Assembly: GCA_902496645.1 (NCBI GenBank)
Contig: CABVBR010000018.1
Coordinates: 1-24,349, forward strand
Origin: an uncultured Collinsella sp.
GTDB lineage: Bacteria; Actinomycetota; Coriobacteriia; Coriobacteriales; Coriobacteriaceae
Direction: 5' to 3'
DNA: 24,349 nt
Below, piece by piece: positions 6,503 to 13,515 of the stretch. The notes beneath the pieces are model-generated. The model did no database searches. It was not told where the DNA came from and saw nothing but the letters and a program-made list of their open reading frames with translations. The position numbers and the translations under genes are program-made. Positions within the stretch are counted from its first letter, which is position 1; each line of letters begins with the position of its first letter.

Positions 6503-8131
6503 TCATTTCACAGCCAGGGCGTCCGGCGGACGTTGCGCCGAGGGGGTGCACGCGGCTACGCCGTCGTTGTCATCGCTGTTTTTAGGCTGCGTGGTAAAGA
6601 AAGCCGCAGTAACGGAATGCTTACAATACCGCGATGGCGACCTGGGCGTAGCGGGTGCAGGGACGCTCCGCGCGGGTTTTAACGCTGAGGGTGAGCCGAA
6701 GCGGTCACCGCTCTGCGCGTCGGCAGGCACGGTGAATGTGGCGTCCGTCGCGCATTCCTGCCACAGCGACAGATCTTGAGCGCCCGCATAACTCGACGGT
6801 CCTATGGCGACATCCCAGTGCGCATCGAAGCCCCTGCCATCGGGGTCGACGATGGTCTCTGCGAGGGCAACGCGCTCGCCGGCTGCGGCGCTTATGTCGC
6901 TCGTAACCTCGGCAACATGCGTCGGATGCGAGCAGGCCGCGGGCTCATGGGCGCACCACTGCGCGCGAGCGGCGAAGTCTTCCTGGTAGGCGCGCAGATA
7001 GGGGTTGGGGTTGCCGTCCACCGGCGTACCTATGGCAGCAAAACCGGCAGGCGCATCTGAGTCGGGATGCCCGTCAAGGAACATGCGGCCGAGCAACGTG
7101 TCAAAGTCGCGGTTATCGATGCCGCGCAGGCCAAACGGCAGCAGCGGAATATAGGTCATCGAGTCGCCCTCGGCCATAAAATCGCCGCGCTCAAATTGCA
7201 TCGCGGGCATGCCTTCTAAGCCCCAATCCAAGCGGGCATGCTTGCCAAACTGGAACCTCTCGGGCTCGTTTTCGTACACCTTGCCATCGCCATAGAGCAT
7301 ATAGCGCGCCATAAGGGGGCCGTTGCCCTGCGTGAGATTCTGTGCAGGCCAGGGAGCCTGGAACAGCGGCAGCGTATCGGGCTGAGCCATCTTGGCATCG
7401 ACATAGCCGCCATACATATAGGGCACACACCAAAAGATGAGATCGGGGAAGAGCTCATGCCCATGGTCGAGCCAAGAATTGTCCTGCCCCACACCATCCG
7501 CGACACCCATCACACGAACCTTGCGATAGACACGCTGCTGCACAGAGGGCCATTCAGGCGTATCGCGATAGCGCTCATCAATACTCATAAGCGCACGAAC
7601 GATCGTATTCATACCGCCCCAGCTGAGCAGCCAAAGCGTACGCGGGTCATCATCCAAAATCGCTTGAGCAATCACGCGCGAACCTTCAGTCTCCTCGCGC
7701 ACATCGCCCTCAAAGGCAACATTCCCAACAAAGGTACGCTCAATCATCTGAGCAGGCGAGGGAAACGGCGGCTCACCGGCAGCGGCGGCATTCGCCTGCA
7801 GCTGAGGCCAAGCCTGGGCATATTCATTACTCCAGAGACTCTCAATCCAATGCTCAGGAAACGGTCGATACTCACAAAGCTCCCCAGCCGTGGGATCGGG
7901 CTCATGAGGCACCACATCCCACTCATAAGAGCGACGCCCCTTAGTCCGCCAATGCGGATTCACCTCACCGAGCGTATGGACGCCATCCCCAAGAAAGTGA
8001 TACTGCGAAGCCGTATACACCACAGCCTGCACGTCAAGCAAGTTAAGATACAGAGCCAAATGAACGAGCGAGTTCATATCATCGACTTCCATATCAGTAG
8101 TAACAATCACCCGAGTCAACTCTTGGGACAT
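6503..8131 (-). CDS. Sde182/DUF1593 nucleoside-hydrolase-like protein, frameshifted C-terminus
   Basis: A 542-residue reading frame. The N-terminus has the acidic metal-binding motif of the inosine-uridine nucleoside hydrolase fold, TTDMEVDDMNS (residues 11-21). The text MERTFVGN-like, LSWGGMNTIVRAL and RVMGVADG fits the Sde182/DUF1593 family, whose members pair this fold with an Ig-like C-terminal domain and are linked to polysaccharide use. No signal peptide is seen. The expected C-terminal strand LTLSVKTRAE followed by TRYAQVAIAVL lies in another frame ending at 6621, so about one base has been lost near 6696-6699. As written, the final 64 residues (from GSPSALKPAR on) are out of frame and low in complexity. 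The ATG at 8131 has GGAG upstream. It is the second minus-strand gene after the esterase and may be impaired. Confidence 0.82.
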   Translation of the reverse strand: MSQELTRVIVTTDMEVDDMNSLVHLALYLNLLDVQAVVYTASQYHFLGDGVHTLGEVNPHWRTKGRRSYEWDVVPHEPDPTAGELCEYRPFPEHWIESLWSNEYAQAWPQLQANAAAAGEPPFPSPAQMIERTFVGNVAFEGDVREETEGSRVIAQAILDDDPRTLWLLSWGGMNTIVRALMSIDERYRDTPEWPSVQQRVYRKVRVMGVADGVGQDNSWLDHGHELFPDLIFWCVPYMYGGYVDAKMAQPDTLPLFQAPWPAQNLTQGNGPLMARYMLYGDGKVYENEPERFQFGKHARLDWGLEGMPAMQFERGDFMAEGDSMTYIPLLPFGLRGIDNRDFDTLLGRMFLDGHPDSDAPAGFAAIGTPVDGNPNPYLRAYQEDFAARAQWCAHEPAACSHPTHVAEVTSDISAAAGERVALAETIVDPDGRGFDAHWDVAIGPSSYAGAQDLSLWQECATDATFTVPADAQSGDRFGSPSALKPARSVPAPATPRSPSRYCKHSVTAAFFTTQPKNSDDNDGVAACTPSAQRPPDALAVK

Positions 8132-8259
8132 AAGAAAGCTCCAACCAAATAAATCTCAGCCAGTTACGCGCAAGGCAAGACGGGACCCCCGCCCTCATCG
8201 CCGTCAACCCGGCGGCCCGCCGGAAGCGCTCGCCCAGCGTTTCGAACAACGTTAACCTA

Positions 8260-8384
8260 GGGGCCCTGACCTTTAGTTTTGTAAACATTCCGCAGCGCGG
8301 GTCCCGCTTGTCCGTTGCTCCGAAGGAGCAGGATAAGCGGGACTCATGCGCGAGGACGTTTACAAAACTAAAGGTCAGGGCCCC
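8260..8384. repeat. 125-bp element with perfect 27-bp inverted arms
   Basis: The left arm 8260-8286 (starting GGGGCCCTGACCTTTAG) and right arm 8358-8384 (ending CTAAAGGTCAGGGCCCC) are exact complements. Inside, GTCCCGCTTGTCC pairs with GGATAAGCGGGAC (8331-8343) with one wobble, and GCTCC-GAA-GGAGC closes the tip. The element begins 10 bases past the esterase stop codon and ends before the Sde182 leader. It could act as an RNA hairpin terminator or be a MITE-like insertion. Confidence 0.85.
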
Positions 8385-8394
8385 GATGGGATGG

Positions 8395-9732
8395 TTACCT
8401 CGAAACTCTGGCCGACCACTCCCAGCAGCCCACCGGCTCGCCGTCGATGAGTACGTTGCCCCCGTCGAAGTCTTGATAACACAGGTCGTTGAATTGGTGG
8501 ATCCACACGCCATGGTTGAACGTCTTCTTGGGCGAGCCGTCGGCCTCGCGGTAGCGCCCAGTCAGGTCCTCGACATGGCTAAAGTACGTGAGGTGCACGT
8601 TGGCGCCGGCATCGCGCAGGCGCGCCGTAAGCGGCAACACGGTTTGCTGCGGGACCACAAGCTCGTCACCCTTGGAGTGCGTAAACCACAGCGGCGTCTT
8701 GGCAAGGGCGGCGACGTCCTCGTCCGTGGCGTTGTACCACGGCGCGCAGCAGGGAAGGCCCGCGGCGAAGAAATCGGGGTAGTCGGCGCACAGGCGCAGC
8801 GTCATAAAGCCGCCGTTGGAAAGGCCGGCGACCACGATGCGGTCGGTGTCGATGCGGTCGGCATGCTCGGCGACAAACTCATCGATGAGCGCCTTAATGA
8901 CGGGGGAGTAGATACTCTGGTTGGAGTGGCCGAGCTGCTCGACGCCGTTGTCCATCCAAAACGTGGGAGACTGCGGCACGAGCACCCAGGCAAAGCCGCC
9001 AAAGTAGCGCTGGATTTGCGCCTGGCTAATGGCTGTCACGCGGTTGCCGATATAGGCGCGCGTGGCGCCTTCGCCCTGCGTGGCACCCTTGCCTTCGCCG
9101 GCGCCGTGCAGGTACACCACGAGCGGGGCCTTCTGGGGCACGACTGTCGTTTCGGGCGCGAAGGGGTTGAAGCAGGCGGAGTCCTCGGCCTTAAAGCTGG
9201 GCTCAAAGAAGCCGTACTCGAGCGCGATGCCGTTGACGGCGGTCTTTTGCGTGGCATTGCTCCAGCCCTTGAGCGCGGGACAGATGTCGCCGCGGCAGGT
9301 GTCAAAGACCAGGCCGCAGGTTGGATCGTCACCGTCATTGCCGGGAAGGGCCGCGAGCTGCGTGATGCGCAGCTGGTCGTCGAGCAAGCGCGAGCCCATC
9401 ACACTGCCCTCGATCTTCTTGGTCAGGCGCTGCTCGGCGATCTCGAGCGCCACATGGGTGCCAAAGGCGAGCTTGCGTCCGCACTCATCGCACGGATGGG
9501 CGGCGAGGACGTCGACATAGCCTACGGAAGGTGCGGCGTGGTCGGCGCCGCGCTCTTTGCGCATCAGGATCTCGCCCGTGCGTTCATGGCGCTCTACATA
9601 TATATGGAAGGTGCGCGCATCGATATCGTTGGCGCGAACGGTGCACGGTAGGTCGAGCACGACTTTGCTGATCCAGGGGCCAAAGTCTCCCAGCGTGGTG
9701 ACGGTTGCGTAGGTGCACGATTTGAGTTCCAT
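8395..9732 (-). CDS. Alpha/beta-hydrolase esterase with N-terminal Ig-like domain
   Basis: A 445-residue protein. The first about 180 residues look like an Ig-like beta domain as in EstA-type esterases, ending NGIALEYGFFEP. The rest is an alpha/beta hydrolase: oxyanion region YLHGAGEG (208-215), nucleophile S305 in GLSNGG, likely acid D356 in THSKGDELV, and likely base H407 in FNHGVW (H386 in FSHVED is the alternative). By family knowledge it hydrolyses carboxylic esters, and relatives act on acylated carbohydrates or polyhydroxybutyrate. No signal peptide is visible, so it should be cytosolic. The ATG at 9732 follows AGAGGAGG. It diverges from the second PTS gene across a shared regulatory region and precedes the Sde182 protein gene. 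Substrate is unknown; an acylated oligosaccharide is a guess from context. Confidence 0.85.
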   Translation of the reverse strand: MELKSCTYATVTTLGDFGPWISKVVLDLPCTVRANDIDARTFHIYVERHERTGEILMRKERGADHAAPSVGYVDVLAAHPCDECGRKLAFGTHVALEIAEQRLTKKIEGSVMGSRLLDDQLRITQLAALPGNDGDDPTCGLVFDTCRGDICPALKGWSNATQKTAVNGIALEYGFFEPSFKAEDSACFNPFAPETTVVPQKAPLVVYLHGAGEGKGATQGEGATRAYIGNRVTAISQAQIQRYFGGFAWVLVPQSPTFWMDNGVEQLGHSNQSIYSPVIKALIDEFVAEHADRIDTDRIVVAGLSNGGFMTLRLCADYPDFFAAGLPCCAPWYNATDEDVAALAKTPLWFTHSKGDELVVPQQTVLPLTARLRDAGANVHLTYFSHVEDLTGRYREADGSPKKTFNHGVWIHQFNDLCYQDFDGGNVLIDGEPVGCWEWSARVSR

Positions 9733-9782
9733 GAGCTGCCTCCTCTGCGCCGCGAGTGGTAAACATCAGCGGCAATACAACT

Positions 9783-9801
9783 TAAACATGTTTAGTATAA
9801 T
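9783..9801. promoter_or_regulatory. Palindromic operator next to a -10 box
   Basis: TAAACATGTTTA (9783-9794) is a perfect 12-bp palindrome. It abuts AGTATAAT, which reads as a -10 on either strand: TATAAT at 9796-9801 on plus, TATACT on minus toward the esterase. A repressor bound there would cover the minus-strand start region. No good -35 was found. Confidence 0.45.
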
Positions 9802-10074
9802 GCAGAGCTACAGAACAGGCAGATGAACTCGGTAAACGGTCAAAATGAACACTCAACAAATTACTAAACATTCGTTTATCACCATTTAGCAGGGCTTTTG
9901 TTGATGGGTCAACAAAGAATAGAGGTGTTTACCAAATTAAAAGACCACGTAAATAGGCATTTAGTAGCAGAGCGTCAAATAGACAATCCCTTACCGTTCA
10001 AGTACGTTCACCCCCGATTTCCTACCGTTCACCGGACTACAGACGGCAAAATTGCCACAAATTAGACGTTCCGT

Positions 10075-10116
10075 GTAAACTTAAGCCCGTAAACGTTCAG
10101 TAAACACATTGTTTAC
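10075..10116. promoter_or_regulatory. Array of GTAAAC half-sites ending in a palindrome
   Basis: GTAAAC starts at 10075, 10089 and 10100, and GTTTAC at 10111. The last two form the palindrome GTAAAC-ACATT-GTTTAC (10100-10116). Spacings of 14, 11 and 11 bases put most sites on one face of the helix, as expected for cooperative binding of a regulator. Confidence 0.5.
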
Positions 10117-10173
10117 GACAGCGTATCCAAGGGTTCGGCAGCCGTAAGGGGTTATAGTCGCCGAGCCAAAGGC

Positions 10174-10199
10174 GTGCCTACGCCCAAACGAGTAGGCAC
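10174..10199 (+). promoter_or_regulatory. Leader hairpin before the second EIIBC
   Basis: GTGCCTAC (10174-10181) and GTAGGCAC (10192-10199) form a perfect 8-bp stem with a 10-base loop, ending 11 bases before the Shine-Dalgarno sequence GGGAGGGG. It is probably part of the 5' leader mRNA. Confidence 0.4.
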
Positions 10200-10222
10200 A
10201 CGAAGATATGGGGAGGGGTCCC

Positions 10223-11650
10223 ATGGCAGTAGATAACAAGCAGATTGCCACCGATGTCCTCGAGCTCGTGGGCGGTGCGGAGAACGTCACCGTCGCCACC
10301 AACTGCATGACGCGCCTGCGTCTGACGCTCAAGGACAACAGCAAGGCCGACGTGGAGAAGATCAAGAAGGTCAAGGGTGTTCTGGGTTGCCAGTTCGCCG
10401 GCAGCCAGCTCCAGGTCATCATCGGCCAGAACGTGCCCAAGGTGCTCGCCGAGTTCGTCGCCATCTCCGGCGTCAAGCAGGGTGCCGCGGTCGATGAGAA
10501 CCTCGACGCTCCCAAGGAGAAGTTCGAGCTCAAGAACCTGCCCAACATCATCCTCGACTACCTGTCGGGCTCCATGACTCAGCTGATCCCGCTGCTCATG
10601 GCCGGTGGTCTGTTCCGCACCATCGCTGCGGTCCTCGGTCCCACCATGCTCGGCGTCCTTTCCGACACCGACCCGACCTACACGTTCCTCTACACCACCC
10701 TGTACGAGGCAACGTTCACCTTTATCCCCATCTACCTGGGCTATGCCGCCGCTAAGAAGCTCGGCGCCTCCCCGGTTCTGGGCATGCTCCTCGGTGGCGC
10801 CCTCATGGCCCCGTCCGTCGTGAGCGTCGCAACCCAGGAGGGCGGCGGAATCATCTCCGTCTACGGCATCCAAATCGCCGCTGCAAACTATCAGCAGTCC
10901 GTCCTGCCGATCATCCTTTCGGTGCCGGTCCTCTACTTCGTCGAGAAGTTCTTTAAGAAGGTCATGCCCGACGTGCTCTCCACGGTCTTCACGCCGTTCT
11001 GCACCATGATCGTCACCATCCCCATCGCCTTCATCGTCCTCGCCCCGCTCGGTAACGAGATCGGTAGCCTCATCGCTAACGCCCTCTTTGGCCTGGCTGA
11101 CCTCGGCGGCATCGGCATCCTGATTGTTATGGCCGTCCTCGGCGCCTTCTGGCAGCTCTTCGTGGTCTGCGGCATGCACATGCCCGTCATCCTGCTTGCT
11201 CAGGTCCAGATCATCGCCGCCGGCTACGATCCCTTCGTCTTCGTCTCCACCAACTGCGCTATGGCCGCTGTCTGGGGCTGCGCCTTCGGTGCCTTCCTCA
11301 AGATGAAGAACCCCGACGAGAAGGGTCTTGCTCTGGGCTACGTCATCTCCGCCATCGCCGGCGGCGTCACCGAGCCCGCGCTCTTCGGTATCCTCATGCG
11401 CTTCCGTCGCACCATGCTCGGCATGTTCATCGGCGGTGCTATCGGCGCTGTGTTCTCCGGCCTCATGGGTGTTACCTACTACCTCGCCGGTGGTGCCGCC
11501 AACTTCCTGGTCTTCACCAACTACCTGCAGGGTGGCCAAATGAACACCGTCTGGGCTATCGTCGGTATGGCGATCTCCTTTGTCATCGCCGCTGCCGTCG
11601 TCTTTGCCACTGGCTTCTCCAAAGAGGAGCTTGCCGAGATGGAGGCCTAA
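10223..11650 (+). CDS. PTS glucose/beta-glucoside-family EIIBC permease, second copy
   Basis: A 475-residue paralogue of the first EIIBC. The EIIB domain has C28 in ATNCMTRLRL as phosphorylation site. The EIIC domain has about ten membrane segments with CGMHMP near the middle and GGVTEPALFG as the signature. There is no EIIA domain. I start at 10223 (MAVDNKQIA, matching the paralogue) rather than 10208, because GGGAGGGG sits just before it. Codons are strongly biased to C-ending forms (ATC, GTC, CTC, AAG), unlike the first copy, suggesting high expression. It is followed by a strong terminator, so it may be monocistronic. It diverges from the esterase gene. The substrate is unknown, but flanking hydrolases suggest a plant-glycan-derived sugar. 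Confidence 0.93.
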   Translation: MAVDNKQIATDVLELVGGAENVTVATNCMTRLRLTLKDNSKADVEKIKKVKGVLGCQFAGSQLQVIIGQNVPKVLAEFVAISGVKQGAAVDENLDAPKEKFELKNLPNIILDYLSGSMTQLIPLLMAGGLFRTIAAVLGPTMLGVLSDTDPTYTFLYTTLYEATFTFIPIYLGYAAAKKLGASPVLGMLLGGALMAPSVVSVATQEGGGIISVYGIQIAAANYQQSVLPIILSVPVLYFVEKFFKKVMPDVLSTVFTPFCTMIVTIPIAFIVLAPLGNEIGSLIANALFGLADLGGIGILIVMAVLGAFWQLFVVCGMHMPVILLAQVQIIAAGYDPFVFVSTNCAMAAVWGCAFGAFLKMKNPDEKGLALGYVISAIAGGVTEPALFGILMRFRRTMLGMFIGGAIGAVFSGLMGVTYYLAGGAANFLVFTNYLQGGQMNTVWAIVGMAISFVIAAAVVFATGFSKEELAEMEA

Positions 11651-11690
11651 GGCCAAGCCATTCGGTCGCATACGACCTTACCTACACGAC

Positions 11691-11727
11691 AGGGCCCCGT
11701 CAGGCGCAAGCCCGGCGGGGCCCTTTT
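11691..11727 (+). terminator. Rho-independent terminator after EIIBC
   Basis: AGGGCCCCG (11691-11699) pairs perfectly with CGGGGCCCT (11716-11724) across a 16-base loop and runs into TTTT. It lies about 40 bases past the EIIBC stop. Confidence 0.85.
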
Positions 11728-11788
11728 GCAAGGTAGACTGATTGGGGCGGGTGATGCCCGCCTGCTGGGCCTTGCTAAACGTCAGGGG

Positions 11789-11813
11789 CTTTCGCGCGGG
11801 GTTACCGCGAAAG
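11789..11813 (+). promoter_or_regulatory. Leader hairpin before the DUF4038 gene
   Basis: CTTTCGCG (11789-11796) pairs with CGCGAAAG (11806-11813) over a 9-base loop. It lies about 30 bases before the Shine-Dalgarno sequence of the DUF4038 gene. Role unknown. Confidence 0.35.
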
Positions 11814-11858
11814 AATCTGCCGGTTCGCAACTCCTTTATCAAACGAAAGGACATGCAG

Positions 11859-13172
11859 ATGAGTTTGGGAAAGCTGACTGTCAACGGTCGCCAGGACGGC
11901 TTTTTGTGCGAGGGCAAACCGTTCTTTTGGTTTGCCGATACGTGCTGGAGCGCGTTTACGAGCATTGCCGAGGCGGATTGGGATTACTATCTGACCCGCC
12001 GCGCCGAGCAGGGCATGAACGTGCTGCAGATCAATACGCTGCCGCAGTGGGATCGCTGCTGCCCCGATCTGGGCATTTGGCCCTATGCCAGCGAGGACGG
12101 CGTGCATTTTGATTGGTCTCGCCCCAACCAGGCGTACTGGGATCGTGCGGCCGACATGTGTCGCGCCGCCGTCGAGCACGGCATTCGTCCGGCGCTCGTC
12201 CTTATGTGGTGCAATTACGTGCCTGGTACCTGGGGCGCTAAGATTGCTGAGCGTTGTGGTGCCGAGATCATGCCGCGCGAGGAGGTTCGCGCCCATGTTG
12301 CCCGCGTGGTCGAGAACCTGGGCGAGTTCGACCCCGTCTACGTGGTGACGGGCGATACCGACTTTGCCGGCGACGAGGCCATCGCCTATTACGAAGATGC
12401 GCTCGACGAGGTTGCAAAGCGCGCGCCCGAGGCTCTGCGTACCATGCACATCAACCGCGGAAACCGCACGATTCCCGCGCAGTATCTGGACCGTCTGGAC
12501 TTCTACATGTTCCAGCCCGGCCACAACTACGAGGGCCAGCCCGAGGCTTGGCGCCTGCCGCAGGACTTTATCGCCAACTATCCCAAAAAGCCCATGGTCA
12601 ACTCCGAGCCCTGCTACGAGCAGATGGGTGCGTCGCGCAATGTGTACTGGCGCTTTACCGCGCAGGACTGCCGCGCGAGCGTGTGGTCGTCGATTCTTGC
12701 CGGCGCCAGCGCCGGCGTGACTTACGGTGCCCATGGCGTGTGGAACTGGCAGACCAGCAAGAGCCAGGGCTCGGTGCTGGGCGAGGGCTTCGACATGCCG
12801 TTCCGCTGGCAGGAGTGCCTGCAGTTTGCGGGCGTGTGGGACTTTGCCGCCATCGAGCATGTGCTTGCCGGCTTGGGTGCCACGGCGTGCGACGACGCCC
12901 TTGCCGTGGTCCCCGCGCAGGAGCTGCTCGACGACGCGCGCGAGGCCATTCGTGTGGCGCGTATTGGCGATCGCGTCGTCACCTACCTGCCACGCACCAC
13001 GGCGCTCACGTTTAAGCTCGATAGTGCGCGTGGCTGGTCGGCGACGGCCCTCGACATGGAGGGCAAACGCATCGCCAAACTGCCCGTTCGCGATAACGGC
13101 GACGGCACTGTGCGCGTAGCTCAGCATCCCTTTGAGCACGACGCCCTGGTGGTCCTGACTCCCGAGCACTAA
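11859..13172 (+). CDS. DUF4038 glycosidase, GH140/apiosidase-like
   Basis: A 437-residue protein with a TIM-barrel DUF4038 domain (about 8-335) and a small C-terminal beta domain (about 345-435) like the putative collagen-binding domain usually attached. Family features seen are GKPFFWFADTCW (19-30), GMNVLQINTLP (52-62), VTGDTDF (163-169), NSEPCYE with candidate catalytic E250, and TYGAHGVWNWQ (288-298). Characterised relatives in GH140 cleave apiose-containing rhamnogalacturonan-II side chains; others are unassigned. No signal peptide is visible, so it probably acts in the cytosol on an imported oligosaccharide. I choose the ATG at 11859 because AAAGGA (11846-11851) is seven bases upstream, leaving only one base to the ATG at 11853. 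The frame is open from 11742, but that extension lies in the leader. It follows the EIIBC gene after a terminator. Confidence 0.85.
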   Translation: MSLGKLTVNGRQDGFLCEGKPFFWFADTCWSAFTSIAEADWDYYLTRRAEQGMNVLQINTLPQWDRCCPDLGIWPYASEDGVHFDWSRPNQAYWDRAADMCRAAVEHGIRPALVLMWCNYVPGTWGAKIAERCGAEIMPREEVRAHVARVVENLGEFDPVYVVTGDTDFAGDEAIAYYEDALDEVAKRAPEALRTMHINRGNRTIPAQYLDRLDFYMFQPGHNYEGQPEAWRLPQDFIANYPKKPMVNSEPCYEQMGASRNVYWRFTAQDCRASVWSSILAGASAGVTYGAHGVWNWQTSKSQGSVLGEGFDMPFRWQECLQFAGVWDFAAIEHVLAGLGATACDDALAVVPAQELLDDAREAIRVARIGDRVVTYLPRTTALTFKLDSARGWSATALDMEGKRIAKLPVRDNGDGTVRVAQHPFEHDALVVLTPEH

Positions 13173-13205
13173 CGCCCGAGCTCCAACACTTCCGATCCCT
13201 CCATT

Positions 13206-13329
13206 CCCTTCTCCATCGCACGCAACCCAGTCCCCTCAATAAGTTGCGGTGAAATAGTTCCTAAAAAGTGCCCCCAGCCGGACAAACGGGAACTATTCCA
13301 CCGCAACTGAGCGTGCGATTGGAGAAGGG
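13206..13329. repeat. Family A hairpin, copy 2, nested in a larger palindrome
   Basis: The inner copy at 13241-13308 repeats the arms seen at 1371-1439 (13242-13261 with 13289-13308). It is flanked by a second pair of arms, CCCTTCTCCATCGCACGC (13206-13223) and GCGTGCGATTGGAGAAGGG (13311-13329), complementary except for one extra base. The whole could fold as a 124-base hairpin. It lies 34 bp past the DUF4038 gene stop and may serve as its terminator or decay barrier. Confidence 0.8.
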
Positions 13330-13337
13330 CTCCTTTG

Positions 13338-13402
13338 GTTGCGGTGAAATACGGTCTAAATCCAGCCTTTTTGGCTGTAAACAGTCCGTATTCCACCGCA
13401 AC
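13338..13402. repeat. Family A hairpin, copy 3, compensated stem
   Basis: GTTGCGGTGAAATACGG (13338-13354) pairs with CCGTATTCCACCGCAAC (13386-13402) with the same single A.C mismatch as the other copies. Where copies 1 and 2 have AGTTCC/GGAACT, this copy has ACGG/CCGT, so the pairing is kept while the bases differ. An inner AGCC/GGCT hairpin sits in the loop. Confidence 0.8.
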
Positions 13403-13515
13403 TGCTGTTGAGGGCGGTTGAGGTCTGATGTGTAATACTTCCGGCATCGCGTGTGTAGTAAGACCCGTTCTCTACTAAAATGGTTCTCCGGACATCTAAG
13501 CGGGTGGGGGTTACC

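Larger units (their letters stand above)
9733..10222. promoter_or_regulatory. AT-rich divergent regulatory region with repeated GTAAAC sites
   Basis: There is no gene in this 490-bp stretch. It is much more AT-rich than its surroundings and contains GTAAAC or GTTTAC at 9759, 9832, 9927, 10075, 10089, 10100 and 10111. It separates the divergent esterase and EIIBC genes. TATAGT at 10153-10158 may be the -10 for the EIIBC gene. Confidence 0.55.

Noticed and set aside
8308..9651. 447-codon plus-strand frame over the esterase
   Set aside because: It is antisense to an esterase with intact catalytic residues and begins inside the inverted repeat.
10089..10101. CcpA-type cre site at CGTAAACGTTCA
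   Set aside because: The spacing and ends do not fit the 14-base cre consensus, and the motif is part of a broader GTAAAC array.
10178..11671. 497-codon minus-strand frame over the second EIIBC
   Set aside because: It is a shadow of the strongly codon-biased EIIBC gene; the Asp/Gly/His/Glu-rich translation matches no family.
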